Origin: Bicyclus anynana
Lineage: Eukaryota; Arthropoda; Insecta; Lepidoptera; Nymphalidae
DNA length: 64,000 nt
Assembly: GCF_947172395.1 (NCBI RefSeq)
Contig: NC_069108.1
Location: forward strand, 1,961,501-2,025,500
Reading direction: 5' to 3'
The notes under the pieces are model-generated. The model ran no database searches. It worked only from the letters and a program-made list of their open reading frames with translations, and was not told the DNA's origin. Positions within the stretch are counted from its first letter, which is position 1, and every line of letters starts with the position of its first letter. The position numbers were made by a program, and so were the translations under genes. This document shows positions 33,901 to 42,532 of the stretch, piece after piece.

Positions 33901-36900
33901 CAAAGCAAAATTGGCCAAATTTTAAGTGAAATTTTCTACATGATTGTGCGTCCTATTATAAGAAGTCAATGCCTTCTCCAGACAAATCAGCCCGCTTCCA
34001 TCTTAGATTGCATCATCACTTACCATCAGGTGAGATTGTAGTCAAGGGATAACTTGTAAAGAAAAAAAAATATATTTATACCTTGGTTGAATATGATGCA
34101 TTTGATTGAGTAACATTTCATGCCGTTGTCTATATTCTTTAGTGTGGTTGTAGACAAAATATGTGTACCCATCCTTACTGTCTAGGATTGTCATATATAT
34201 TCCTGTAAGACAAACACTAATATAAAAAACTAGCAGACGCCCGCGACTTCGTCCGCGTGGAATTTAGTTTTTCACAAATCCCTCGGGAACCATGGATTTT
34301 TCCGGGATAAAAAGTAGCCTATGTGTTAATCCACACTAAAATATATTTCAATACCAAATTTCAGCTAATTCGGTTCAGTAGTCGAGGCGTGAAAGAGTAA
34401 CAAACATTCATATCATCAGTTTTCGCAAATCTCGGGAAATCATGGATTTTTCGGGATAAAAAGTAGTATATGTGTTAAATCTATTTCCATTCCAAATTTC
34501 AGCCAAATCGCTTCAGTAGTAGCGGCGTTAAAGAGTAACAAACATCCAAACATGCATACAAACTTTCGCTTTTATAATACTAGTAAGACTAAAACTTTTT
34601 TAGACTTATAAAAATTAAGGAAGTTCTCAATTCGAAACGAATTTTTTTTAATGTGGTTTTAACTTTTTTTTACCTTCGTCATTTATTTATTAACCAATTT
34701 TAAAATTCCTGTTTTGGTTGAAATAGTACTACCAGATTGATCCCATTAAATTTTCACGAAAATCGGTTCAGTAGTTTGTGTTAAAATCAAACTAAAATAA
34801 GGGATCGAAATTGTGAGGCGGTACCATAAAAACAAAATGAACTTTAATAGCCTCATTGGCGTAGCACCACCTTCAAATCGATCAATCGACCAAGACTATT
34901 GGCCTTATCCCTCTCATTCTGAGAGGAGACTTGAACTCAGCAGTGAGCCGTATATGGGTTGATAATGATGATGATCCCCGCGAATAATGAGCTTTTACTT
35001 TAATGCAATGCGAAGCCGTGATAGCCCAGTGGATATGACCTCTGCCTCCGATTCCGGAGGGTGTAGGTTCGAATCCGGTCCGGGGCATGCACCTCCAACT
35101 TTTCAGTTGTGTGCATTTTTAAGGAATTAAATATCACGTGTCTCAAACGGTGAAGGAAAAACATCGTGAGGAAACCTGCACAACAGAGAATTTCCTTAAT
35201 TCTCTGCATGTGTGAAGTCAATCTGCATTGGGCCAGCGTGGTGGACTATTAGCCTAACCCCTCTCATTCTGAGGGGAGACTCGAGCTCAGCAGTGAGCCG
35301 AATATGGGTTGATGACAGTACTTTAATGCATCTTTAAAGTCGGTTTAATTTTTTTGTTTACTGTGTTTTAGCTTGTAACACACTACACTATGGGTAATTT
35401 CTTTATTATATTCCTGCAAGTCAAACCTAAATATAATACACTAATTTTTAACTGACTTCAAAAAAAAAAGGATGAGGCTCTCAACTTGTTGCCAAATAAC
35501 TTCGTCATCTCTTAAGCAATTTTAAAAATTCTTCTTTGTTTGAAACTTTTTTTGTATACCTCTTCTAGTGCGGGCAAATTCATTACTATCATTTTAACAC
35601 AAAATTATTGAACCTAACTAAAAAATAAAAACAGAAAATAAAATCTTTTTAACAAAAAAATTGAACCGACTTCAAAATCACAAAAATAAACTAAAAAGCG
35701 AGAAATAACATCGTATGTGCTACCTTCTGATCACTTTGAAGGCGGTGCCAACACAGTGATGATCCACGGTTCCCGCTGGATTTGTAAAAGAATACGCAAA
35801 TTGAATAATCTTACCTTTAACATTTGATATTCCAACATTCGACGTGATTTGATTCTTTAGTACAGTTTTGGTTTCTTTGGGCTTTTTCCTGAAACAAATA
35901 ATTAAATTTTAATTCTATTTCGATGTTAACTTTATGTGTAGTCAACTAACCAGCTGGCCTATTCACTATTTTGATCTTTATTATCAACCTACTGAAGTGG
36001 ACAACAAGACAACAAAGTGTCATGAGAGATGAATATCTTAGCATTCCATGGATTCACTGTGCAGGTGCCGGGTCTTCAAATCTCTTTTTCAATATTTTTA
36101 AAATCGATTCGAATTCAGAAATACCACAAATTCCCCTATAATACCACAAACTTTACCTCTATATTATATTAGTATATATCATATATAATATAATATCACA
36201 GATTAAAGAATGATAGCAGATAAGCTGCTCCAAATATGAAATTCAAAAACGAATACAATCTCGAGTCAGTACGACAGGAAGCGTCGCAGTAATTTTCAAT
36301 ATAATTCAAGTTGTAGCTGTTCTACAAAATTTGTTCACAGATACGAAAGAAATACGATGGAGTATTTTTTTAAAGTGTATTGTTAGAGTTAAATTTTGAA
36401 ATACAAATTAATTATGAAAAAAATTTATATAATATGCAGATGTCAAGGAGACTGGATATGTTTGCTTTTTTATGGGTTTTTACTATGCTGCTTGTAAAGA
36501 CTCATTCTGGATCATCTTTATTCTGTGTAAAATATATAAAAGATAGTAATGTTTGTTCTATTAAGACGGCCGCGTGGCGCAGTGGGTAGTGACCCTGCTT
36601 TCTGCATCCACGGCCGTGGGTTCGATTCCCACAACTGGAAAATATTTGTTTGATGAGCATGAGTGTTTTCCAGTGTCTGTGTGTATTTATACATTATAGA
36701 TTATATAAGTAATATAAGTATAAGTATTTATATGTAGTATATAATTGTATATTAATATTATAATTATAATATCAACTATCTTAGTACCCATAACACAAGC
36801 TACTCTGTATGCTTACTTTGGGGCTAGATAGTGATGTGTATTGTTTAAGTATATTTATTTATTATTATTATTATTATTTACCTTCTACCATTCTCATCTT

Positions 36901-39899
36901 CTTCTGGACCAAAAAATCGAAGCTCTTCATTTTTTGCATAAATGTGTTTTCTGTTAATTGTAAACAGGCTGTTACGAGTAGGTACATCTCTTCTGGGATC
37001 TGATTCAGTTGTCTCTACTCCAGCCTCTCCATATTCCTTGTTAATCTCATTTACTGCTAAATCTATGTCATCCTGCAAAATAATATATATTTATAATAAA
37101 GCTGGTCGAATACACAACACACATTACATTTATTTGCAATTTGAGATTTACTTATACCATTTGTAACAACAAACGTTACCGTGGCATAACGGAAGACAGC
37201 GCCATCTAGAATCTATACTTATAATACGAATTCTATACATTTTGTAAATTTTTTACATTGAAGATATTTTGATATTTTTTGTTGGGGTGCATTATATAAT
37301 CTGAAGCTAAAAATATTTTTTTTCGATTTTTTGTCTGTCTGTCCTTTTTTTTGTTATTCGGGCATCACGCTGAAACTACTGAATGAATTCAAGTGAAACT
37401 TGGCACGGTTTAAGACCATAATACGAAGAAGGTTATAGGATACTTTTTATTGCGAAAATAAAATGAGAAGGGGTGGAAAGTTTGTATGGAAAGTCCTTAA
37501 TTTTTAGAGTTACAGTTTTAAAAATTTGTTCATAAATCATAAAAAAATACGAAATATTATGGGATCCAAAAGTTTTTAAAATTCACACTATCAAGTGGTG
37601 AAATAGGGATTTAAAGTTTACATTGATTTCCACGCGGACGTCGATTTGATTCGTTTAGTTGTTTCGTTTATTTGAAAAAGTTTTTCAGTGTTAGATAGCC
37701 CATTTATCGAGGAAGGCCATATATTATCCCCATAATTCTACGGGAACGGGAACCACGCTGGTGAAACCGCGCGGCGCAGCTAGTTGTTAAATATGTCCGA
37801 GGAAGTGGAAGTATTGAGTAAAAGCAAAAATAGGAGGAAATAGTTTTTGAGTTCATAGTTTGTTGGATTTAAAAATATACAAAATGTGACTTTAAAATCA
37901 GCTCAGCGCCTACTGCTGAAAAAATGGGCTTCTGTCTCAGACTAATTAGGTACCTTCTAAAGGACCTGTCTCGCTAGAGGTTACTCCTCTGTCGAAAATA
38001 TTTGATAATGATCTTATGTGTTCATACATCTATAGATTTAATGTTTCATTGTGTTAAAATTGCATGTGAGTGTAATAAGATTTAAATATTTTCGATGTGT
38101 GAGTTTACCTCATCCCCCTCAAAATAATACCACAGTCAATTTTTTGGTGCATTTACAATACTAGTGCAATAGAAGATAATTGGTCCGAGGCCTCCGTCTT
38201 ATGCTCACTGTTGCACTGAGCACAAGTCTCCTCTCAGAAAGAAAGGGATTAAGCTTTAAGTCCACCACATTGGCCAAATGCGGATAGGCAGACTGCACAC
38301 AAAATTGAAAATCAAGAAAATTCTCAGGTATGCAGATTTGTACATGACGTTTTGCCTTCACTGTCTGAGAAACATAATATTTAATTTCTTAAAATGCACA
38401 AAACTGAAAAGTTGGAGGCGCATGCCCCGGACCGGATTCAAACCTACGCCCTCCACATTGAAGGATATCATATCTACTGGACTAACACTGCTGTTAAAAG
38501 TAGTAATACAATGAGCAACAAATATTATTGTAGTTGTTAATCTAACCTCCGAGGGATTCTCTTGTTCCACAGTTTTGCTTTTCTTTTTATTCTTCTTATT
38601 CCCTGCCTTCTTGTCTTTTTTTTCTTCGTGCAGATCAGGATTTTCTTCATTAGAAAAATCATGATCACTTTCAGCCTCAGATTCAGGTTCAGATGATAAT
38701 TTCAACTATTGAATAAATTTAATTATTTGATACAGTTTATGAGTAGGATACTCATATAATCTATTAATCTATATTTATAATAAATCTGTAGAGAGGTCAA
38801 TTCTGTACATGAAATATATTTCCAAAATAACTATCAGGGGGTGATTAGTGATCAATACTGATGCCAAAAATGCAGCCAGTAAAATTTTTTTCAGTCTGTC
38901 TAACTGTATGTTTGTTATAGAAACAAAAACTCCTCGATGGATTTTAACGGAAGTTGGTACAAGTATTTTTAACTATTCTACTTCTATTTTCAAGAACTAA
39001 CTTCATACTCCTGGGCTATAAAATTATTACTCTTAATTTTGTTCACGGTAACAAATTACATAAACTATCGATTTAATGTGAAATGCTGAGTTAGGGCCTT
39101 TTTCTAGGTTATGCCACATATTGCAGGGCGTTCTTCTTTTTTTTCTCTAGCTATATGCTATATATTTAAAATTTATTATTGTAATGTGTGGCACTGCCTA
39201 AAAATAAAGATATTTCTTTCTTTCTTTCAAATGCAATAGGGATAAAAAATTCAACCCCTAAAGTGTTGAAAGGGGTTAGAATTTTTGCTGAAATTAAAAA
39301 TCTAACATTTTCAAGTCATACTTGAGAAAAATCATCTACAAACGGTAGGTTTAACATGAAAACTCACAAAAAATTTGCTTGCTAGTAATCAGGTGTACGA
39401 AATGTTTTAGGGATCCTTGATTAGTGTCTTGACAGCATTTTTGAAATAGTGGATTTACAAGACGGAAGTCCTGGGTTCAATCCCCAGCTGGGTTGATTGA
39501 GGTTTTCTTATTTGATCCAGGTCTGGCTGGTGGGAGGCCGTGGCTAGTTTCCACCCTACCAACAGAAATGTACCGCCAAGCGATTTAGCGTTCCAGTACG
39601 ATGTTGTGTAGAAACCGAAAGGGGTGTGGATTTTCATCCTCCCCCTAACAAGTTTAGCCCACTTCCATTTTAGATTGCATCATCACTTACCATCAGGGGA
39701 GATTGTAATCAAGGGCTAACTTGTAAAGTGACTTTGTTATACCAGTGATGAAAATAATTCAGTTAAGTACACTTACCACATCAAAACTGTTACATACAGT
39801 TGAATTACCACTGTCTTCTTCATCAGACTCTGAGTCTTCAATTTGAACAATACTGGGAGCTACATTCTTGTACAGTTTTTTCATTTGTCGAAGAGACAT
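24129..39899 (-). CDS. TCF25: TCF25/NULP1 (Rqc1 family), 12 exons, 558 aa, complete
   Basis: TCF25 (yeast Rqc1) is a ribosome-quality-control factor acting with Listerin on stalled 60S particles; a nuclear role has also been proposed. Exons (minus): 39777-39899, 38547-38705, 36882-37072, 35815-35888, 34082-34202, 33144-33204, 32327-32437, 29968-30280, 28515-28665, 26992-27133, 25042-25155, 24129-24245. Phases agree at all junctions and the sum is 1677 nt with stop. The N-terminus is acidic then Lys-rich (KKNKKKSK). The core shows family blocks: NMHVEAMML, CHLQYMAHPFFNIT, ACHRTALELAKVLLNLDPRD, LLLFPSLPKLLIPA, ISQPLHELTLLYAACMQPRW, WREPAAMQWF. The C-terminus (DYPPSFLMSG) is short: vertebrate proteins are near 680 residues. 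Introns hold many repeats. For exon 12 an acceptor 18 nt upstream would add six residues in frame. Confidence 0.95.
24280..25035. repeat. GAT/ATC microsatellite filling TCF25 intron 11
   Basis: About 750 bp of GATGAT with interspersed GATAAT, GATGGT and GACGAT variants. A block of roughly 150 bp starting near 24450 recurs near 24798, so a long segment was duplicated. It occupies almost the whole 796-bp intron 24246-25041, starting 7 nt after the donor. Confidence 0.95.
25205..25390 (-). repeat. Repeat E copy
   Basis: ACTAATATATAAAGCTGAAG to CACGCAGCGTTAGCTAGT; the same family as 28736-28930, 37660-37795, 39976-40140 and 47130-47660. Confidence 0.8.
25545..26020. repeat. 470-bp dispersed repeat H, copy 1
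   Basis: From TTTTTCACTACTCTTGCTCA through ATTACCACTCCACAGCGGGG and CAGCGTTCTTGTCTGTGGAA to ACACACTTGATTT. The inverted copy is at 50825-51290. It lies in TCF25 intron 10. Confidence 0.85.
26235..26335. repeat. Imperfect foldback
   Basis: GTGGGGCTAAACCC (26238) and TTTTTAGCCCCTTG (about 26320) are partly inverted. No further evidence of mobility. Confidence 0.4.
26440..26893 (+). repeat. Repeat D copy
   Basis: CACTAATATTATAAAAGTTT, repeated blocks TACTGAAGCGATTTGGCTGA and CATCCCGGAAA, ending with CGCGGACAAAGTCACGAGTCCGCTAGT-type sequence. It lies in TCF25 intron 10. Confidence 0.8.
27124..27435. repeat. 39-bp minisatellite, 8 units, overlapping a TCF25 splice acceptor
   Basis: Eight units of 39 bp start with CTGGGAT/GATACTGCCGA at 27124, 27163, 27202, 27241, 27280, 27319, 27358 and 27397. 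Two variable sites (GAT/TAT and GAC/GAT) give a three-unit, 117-bp higher-order period. On the minus strand each unit contains CACTGTCGGCAG followed by TAT(A/C)TCCCAG, the acceptor and first codons of TCF25 exon 10; the unit nearest the exon includes exon bases 27124-27133. Confidence 0.97.
27505..27935. mobile_element. MITE-G copy 2, truncated
   Basis: Reverse orientation to 23636-24107; starts ATAGGCTACTCCCCTGCTGT and runs to GTTTAAACACTGTTTACAA, where SINE-B sequence follows directly. It lies in TCF25 intron 9. Confidence 0.85.
27936..28158 (+). mobile_element. SINE-B, 5' truncated
   Basis: GGCTGGTTGGGGGCTTTGGC through AACCGAAAGGGTGTAAATTT to GGGCTAACTTGTCAAGAATA and poly-A. Confidence 0.9.
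28355..28461. repeat. Three 22-bp palindromes at 42-43 bp spacing
   Basis: 28355-28376, 28398-28419 and 28440-28461 each read TACGAGGT...ACCTCGTA. The centres are TTTTTG, CAGTCG and CAATTG. They lie in TCF25 intron 9, the last only 54 bp from exon 9. Confidence 0.9.
28736..28930 (+). repeat. Repeat E copy
   Basis: GCGGTTTCACTCGCGTGGTT, CTTCCTCGATAAATGGGCTA, AGTAGTTCCTGAGATTAGCG. It lies in TCF25 intron 8. Confidence 0.8.
29190..29345 (+). repeat. Dispersed repeat with inverted copy at 37095-37260
   Basis: TATAGATTCTAGATGGCGCT and CACGGTAACGTTTG are found inverted at 37180-37215 (AAACGTTACCGTGGCATAAC, AGCGCCATCTAGAATCTATA). Confidence 0.75.
29365..29928 (+). repeat. Repeat D-like composite
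   Basis: TACTATACTAATAATATTAT start, and an end CGAAGTCGCGGGCGTCCGCT at 29903-29922. It abuts TCF25 exon 8. Confidence 0.7.
30365..31420. mobile_element. TIR element of about 1 kb, carrying a hAT-like MITE
   Basis: CGAGTTCACCGACATTCGTTT near the left end and, inverted, CGAGTTCACCGAATTTCATT at the right end. AACACT is present on both flanks (30361, 31417). No transposase frame. It holds the insertion 30458-30764 and lies in TCF25 intron 7. Confidence 0.65.
30458..30764. mobile_element. hAT-like MITE copy 3 (307 bp)
   Basis: TIRs CTCAGACTAA / TTTAGTCTGAG and an 8-bp target duplication ACCACAGC at 30450-30457 and 30765-30772. Confidence 0.92.
31421..31811. repeat. TCF25 intron 7, dispersed repeat remnants
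   Basis: 31645-31800 (TTTTTCGCTTTTTAGTTTAT, AGTCGGTTCAACTTTTTTGT, AGTGCGGGCAATTTCG) recurs inverted at 35560-35720. Confidence 0.6.
31812..31944. repeat. 19-bp minisatellite, 7 units
   Basis: Seven exact-length units GATC(A/G)TGTAAATTAAATTC. The outer units 1, 2 and 7 have A, the inner four have G at the variable site, making a CpG only inside. It lies in TCF25 intron 7. Confidence 0.97.
32720..32983 (+). mobile_element. SINE-B, 5' truncated
   Basis: CCCCGGCTGGGCCGATTGAA to GGGCTAACTTGTTAGGAATA then poly-A. It lies in TCF25 intron 6. Confidence 0.9.
33300..33440 (+). repeat. Repeat F copy
   Basis: ATCTTAGCATTCCATGGATT, GCAGGTGCCGGGTCCATCG, ATGTAGGGTTAAGGAATTCC. It lies in TCF25 intron 5. 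Confidence 0.75.
33545..33662 (+). mobile_element. RTE-type LINE fragment
   Basis: The plus-strand reading TYACQTWVNNTRSRQLITTQ, HAMERS matches the same segment at 15965-16020 (QTWVYNTSSRHKLITTQRAM). Confidence 0.8.
33683..33953. mobile_element. TIR element GGATGCACAATCA, uninterrupted copy
   Basis: Ends GGATGCACAATCA and TGATTGTGCGTCC; internal palindrome TTCAACCTTAA...TTAAGGTTGAA. It is the empty-site reference for the MITE at 21565-21891. Confidence 0.88.
33983..34073 (+). mobile_element. SINE-B tail fragment
   Basis: CAGCCCGCTTCCATCTTAGA to AAGGGATAACTTGTAAAG then poly-A, directly before TCF25 exon 5. Confidence 0.85.
34228..34590 (-). repeat. Repeat D copy
   Basis: ACTAGCAGACGCCCGCGACTT start, two blocks of ATGGATTTTTC(C)GGGATAAA, ending TTTTATAATACTAGTAA. 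It lies in TCF25 intron 4. Confidence 0.85.
34888..34975 (+). mobile_element. SINE-A 3' end
   Basis: GACTATTGGCCTTATCCCTC to GGGTTGATAATGATGATGA. Confidence 0.8.
35012..35318 (+). mobile_element. SINE-A, full length
   Basis: Head GAAGCCGTGATAGCCCAGTG, B-box GGTTCGAATCCGG, then CAGTGAGCCGAATATGGGTT end. The best reference copy in the window. It lies in TCF25 intron 4. Confidence 0.92.
35440..35790. repeat. Dispersed repeat with ACTTCAAAAAAAAAGGA start
   Basis: Shares blocks with 31645-31800 in inverse and with 34660-34790. It also contains TTGAACCGACTTCAAAATCAC. Confidence 0.55.
36025..36075 (+). repeat. Repeat F fragment
   Basis: GAATATCTTAGCATTCCATG and CACTGTGCAGGTGCCGGGTC. Confidence 0.7.
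36235..36545 (+). repeat. Decayed copy of the 22990-23290 segment
   Basis: AACGAATACAATCTCGAGTC, AGTACGACAGGAAGCGTCGC, TTTGAAATACAAATTAATTATG and ATGCTGCTTGTAAAGACTCA follow the order of the minus-strand copy, but the reading frame is broken. Confidence 0.7.
36566..36870 (+). mobile_element. SINE-C
   Basis: Head GACGGCCGCGTGGCGCAGTG with B-box GGGTTCGATTCCC, then GAGTGTTTTCCAGTGTCTGT and an AT-rich tail ending in (ATT)n. It sits against TCF25 exon 3, which starts at 36882. Confidence 0.9.
37095..37640 (-). repeat. Composite of the 29190 repeat and repeat D/E parts
   Basis: 37095-37260 is the inverted copy of 29190-29345. 37260-37500 has the TCTGTCTGTC/TTATTCGGGCATC block also seen inverted at 29000-29110. 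Confidence 0.65.
37660..37795 (-). repeat. Repeat E fragment
   Basis: TTTCAGTGTTAGATAGCCCA to GTGAAACCGCGCGGCGCAGC. Confidence 0.75.
37936..38135. mobile_element. hAT-like MITE relative, truncated
   Basis: Begins CTCAGACTAATTAGG and has AGGACCTGTCTCGCTAGAGG near the end like the other copies; the rest resembles 51465-51830 (ATATTTTCGATGTGTGAGTT, inverted there). Confidence 0.65.
38205..38495 (-). mobile_element. SINE-A, diverged
   Basis: AAGTCTCCTCTCAGAAAG, CATGCCCCGGACCGGATTC and ATATCTACTGGACTAACAC follow SINE-A order on the minus strand. Confidence 0.8.
39446..39735 (+). mobile_element. SINE-B
   Basis: GTGGATTTACAAGACGGAAG, GGGTTCAATCCCCAGC B-box, through to AAGGGCTAACTTGTAAAG. It lies in TCF25 intron 1. 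Confidence 0.9.
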
Positions 39900-39975
39900 T
39901 TTTCTGTATTAGTACCTTAGTACCTACATAGGAGGAAATAATAATTAATTAAGCTACTTTTTAAATATATTAAAA

Positions 39976-40140
39976 ACTAGCTGACGCCCCTGATTCCCGT
40001 TCCTTAAGGGATAATATATAGCCTTCCTCGATAAATGGGGTATCCAATGAAATAATTTTTCAAATTGGTTCAGTAGTTCCTGAGATTAGCATGTTCAATC
40101 AAACAGACAAACTCTTCAGCTTTATAATATTAGTATAGAT
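39976..40140 (+). repeat. Repeat E copy upstream of TCF25
   Basis: CTAGCTGACGCCCCTGATTC to TTATAATATTAGTATAGATT. It starts only 77 bp upstream of the TCF25 start codon. Confidence 0.8.
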
Positions 40141-40434
40141 TGTAAACAATAAAAATGCTTGGAAATAAAATGTACTACATGACTGGCTACTTATCTGTTG
40201 TTAAATGGTAATAAAAAATAAAAGTTGGTCGAGTTTGTTGTGGGCTCTTCTCAACCAAGGGGCGTTTGGAACCCTTGTAACTTTTATTTTAAGTTTTCAA
40301 CTAATTATAATCATATTATTATCTGATAATATTATTATCTGATATTCTGAAAATGCTTGTAAACTAAGCCTAATTGATATACATGTATTTTGATTTTACA
40401 CATACATTACAAGTGCATATATTTTCTCAATTTA

Positions 40435-40625
40435 TTTATTTATGAACTATGATATTATCCAGGAAGAATTAGCCTATGCGATAATTCAGAGTAAAATCTA
40501 TTTCCATTTCAATTTTTTCCATTCTGCCAAATTGCTTCAGTAGCCACAGCATAAACACAGGAACAAACATACTTACACAATTACACACTTAAACACACAG
40601 AAATTTTCGCCTTTATAGCACTGAT
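40435..40625 (-). repeat. Repeat D fragment
   Basis: AATTGCTTCAGTAGCCACAG and TTCGCCTTTATAGCACTGAT match D in inverse. Confidence 0.65.
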
Positions 40626-40974
40626 AGAACTGTGAGTATGGAATTTACAATTTTATAATGAACATTCATCATCGTCATCTCCTTTCAATTACCCCATTTA
40701 AGTGGGGTCAGCAAAATAAGTCAATCTTCTCCATTTGTGTCTATTACTCATCAACTCATCATCCATTCCCTTTACATGCATGTCCTCTTCCACCCACTCC
40801 TACTCTTCTTCCTCCTCCTCCTTTTCTTTGTCCTTCGTCTCCTCTTGTGTACTTCCACCTGTCCTTCAACATTTTTCTAGTGTTTTTCAGATAGCATGGG
40901 TGTGGTGACAGTTACCATATGATGTTATAGAGACGTTCATTCGTTAGGTCATAATATATATTCACAGTTTAAAA

Positions 40975-41208
40975 GTGAATAAATATTATGAACTAACTAA
41001 AAATGGCTATGTAGTTAGTCTGTACGCTGTAGAAGTAGGTGTGAGAGGATTACCAGCAAAATCTCTCTATAACTTGCTCAAAGACCTTGGCCTCTCTAGA
41101 AGTGCAGCTAGTTCTATATTAGAACGAGTATCCAAAGCTGCTCTAATAGGATCTTACCAAATTTGGATAGGTAGGGAGAACAACACGAGCAGAGAAGGGG
41201 AGTGTTGA
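40975..41208 (+). mobile_element. LINE C-terminal fragment
   Basis: The frame reads LYAVEVGVRGLPAKSLYNLL, KDLGLSRS and GSYQIWIGRE, a C-terminal tail type found repeatedly in lepidopteran LINE reverse transcriptase ORFs. No RT core is adjacent. The next 140 bp are repeat F. Confidence 0.6.
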
Positions 41209-41214
41209 TCGATC

Positions 41215-41350
41215 GTCAAGGAATTCCTTAACCCTACATACTGTAGTCACAAGTCCTGGACTTCGCTTGGTGTTTTTCTCTCTATCACGCGATGGACCCG
41301 GCACCCGCACGGTGAATCCATGGAATGCTAAGATATTCGTCTCTCTCATA
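41215..41350 (-). repeat. Repeat F copy
   Basis: AAGGAATTCCTTAACCCTAC, GACCCGGCACCCGCACGGT and ATCCATGGAATGCTAAGATA. Confidence 0.75.
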
Positions 41351-41639
41351 ATACGTACTATTAACGTGGATCGCAGCAAACTTTCAAGAATGAAACGAAT
41401 TGTCACAGTACCATGCTATCTTAAAAACACTAGTATTATAACTTTCATCCCTCTGCAATATATTATGTCCATACCAAGCTAACCTGTTACTCCTAGAGTT
41501 TTCTGAGAAAATTTTTTATTTTATTTTTATTTAATACTCTTTATTTGTACACCACAAAAAATGAAAGAAAACAAGCAAAAAGAAAATATCAAAGAAAATA
41601 AGTTTCATACTAGGAAATTGAGAATCTAGACCCCTAAAA

Positions 41640-42532
41640 CCTTCCAAAGCAACCACAATCCAACCTTCGTAATGTGCTTACTTTTAAGATTTAGTAGAAC
41701 CGCAGGAACCGGAGGTACGTATGGCTATTGCGTGCCTTTGATTGCACCAAATTATTTTAATTTGACTTACGTACAATTAAACAACAAACCAAAATCACAC
41801 AACAGGACGGTGGATATTGGACAAAATAAAAATAAAAAAGGTAAGATAGGTACGTAAGACAGACATTGACATTGACAAAACCACAGATCACTATAGACTA
41901 GAAAGACTTTTGTCGTCTGTGGACAAAACAACCGTTAAATCACAGATTAATAAATATACGTAATAGCTATTAATCTGTTATAAATACTACGTATGTACCA
42001 CAAACGGCTAAAAAGTACGTACGTACTGCGTCAAATCAAATGAATAACCAGCGTTGCCAGTGCCTATTTCTCAAACAACCCCGAAAATCAAAACGAATTC
42101 GGGGGAAAAAACATCCTTACACCCTGCAAATTCCCCACATCAGTAGGTAACTATTCATATGTGATCACTACCAATATATAAAATACATTGACACGGTAGC
42201 GGTACCAAATATGTATCTATAATCTGTGCACGTACAAGTACCATTTGATTTTGTCATTTTGGATTTTGATTTGATTGACGTTTTTGATATTTGACAATTG
42301 ACGTTGACTGTATTTTTAAAATTATCTGTTGTGTTTTTTAATTATGTGGAATATATATAAGTAGATATTCATATTTGATTTGTGGTATTGATATTGCTTC
42401 TATTTCCAAAAAATAACTAAGATAGTGGAAACATACGTTTATGCCGTAGCGCGTTATCTTTGATGTGACTGAGTCGGGTGGTAGCGAAGAGGGAGAAGAG
42501 GGAGCAGAAGTGACAGAACATAAATATTGAAC
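41640..42532 (+). promoter_or_regulatory. Upstream region of the THAP-ZAD-C2H2 gene
   Basis: Contains a CACAGA/TCTGTG-rich segment (41870-41970), a GTACGTACGTAC run near 42015 and a 61-codon frame 41672-41857 of no recognised family followed by GTAAGA. The promoter itself was not identified. Confidence 0.4.

Noticed and set aside
36566..36640. Possible tRNA gene (GACGGCCGCGTGGCGCAGTG with GGTTCGATTCC)
   Set aside because: It has box A and B-like text but no full cloverleaf, and continues into a repeated SINE body with a second copy at 53585-53862.
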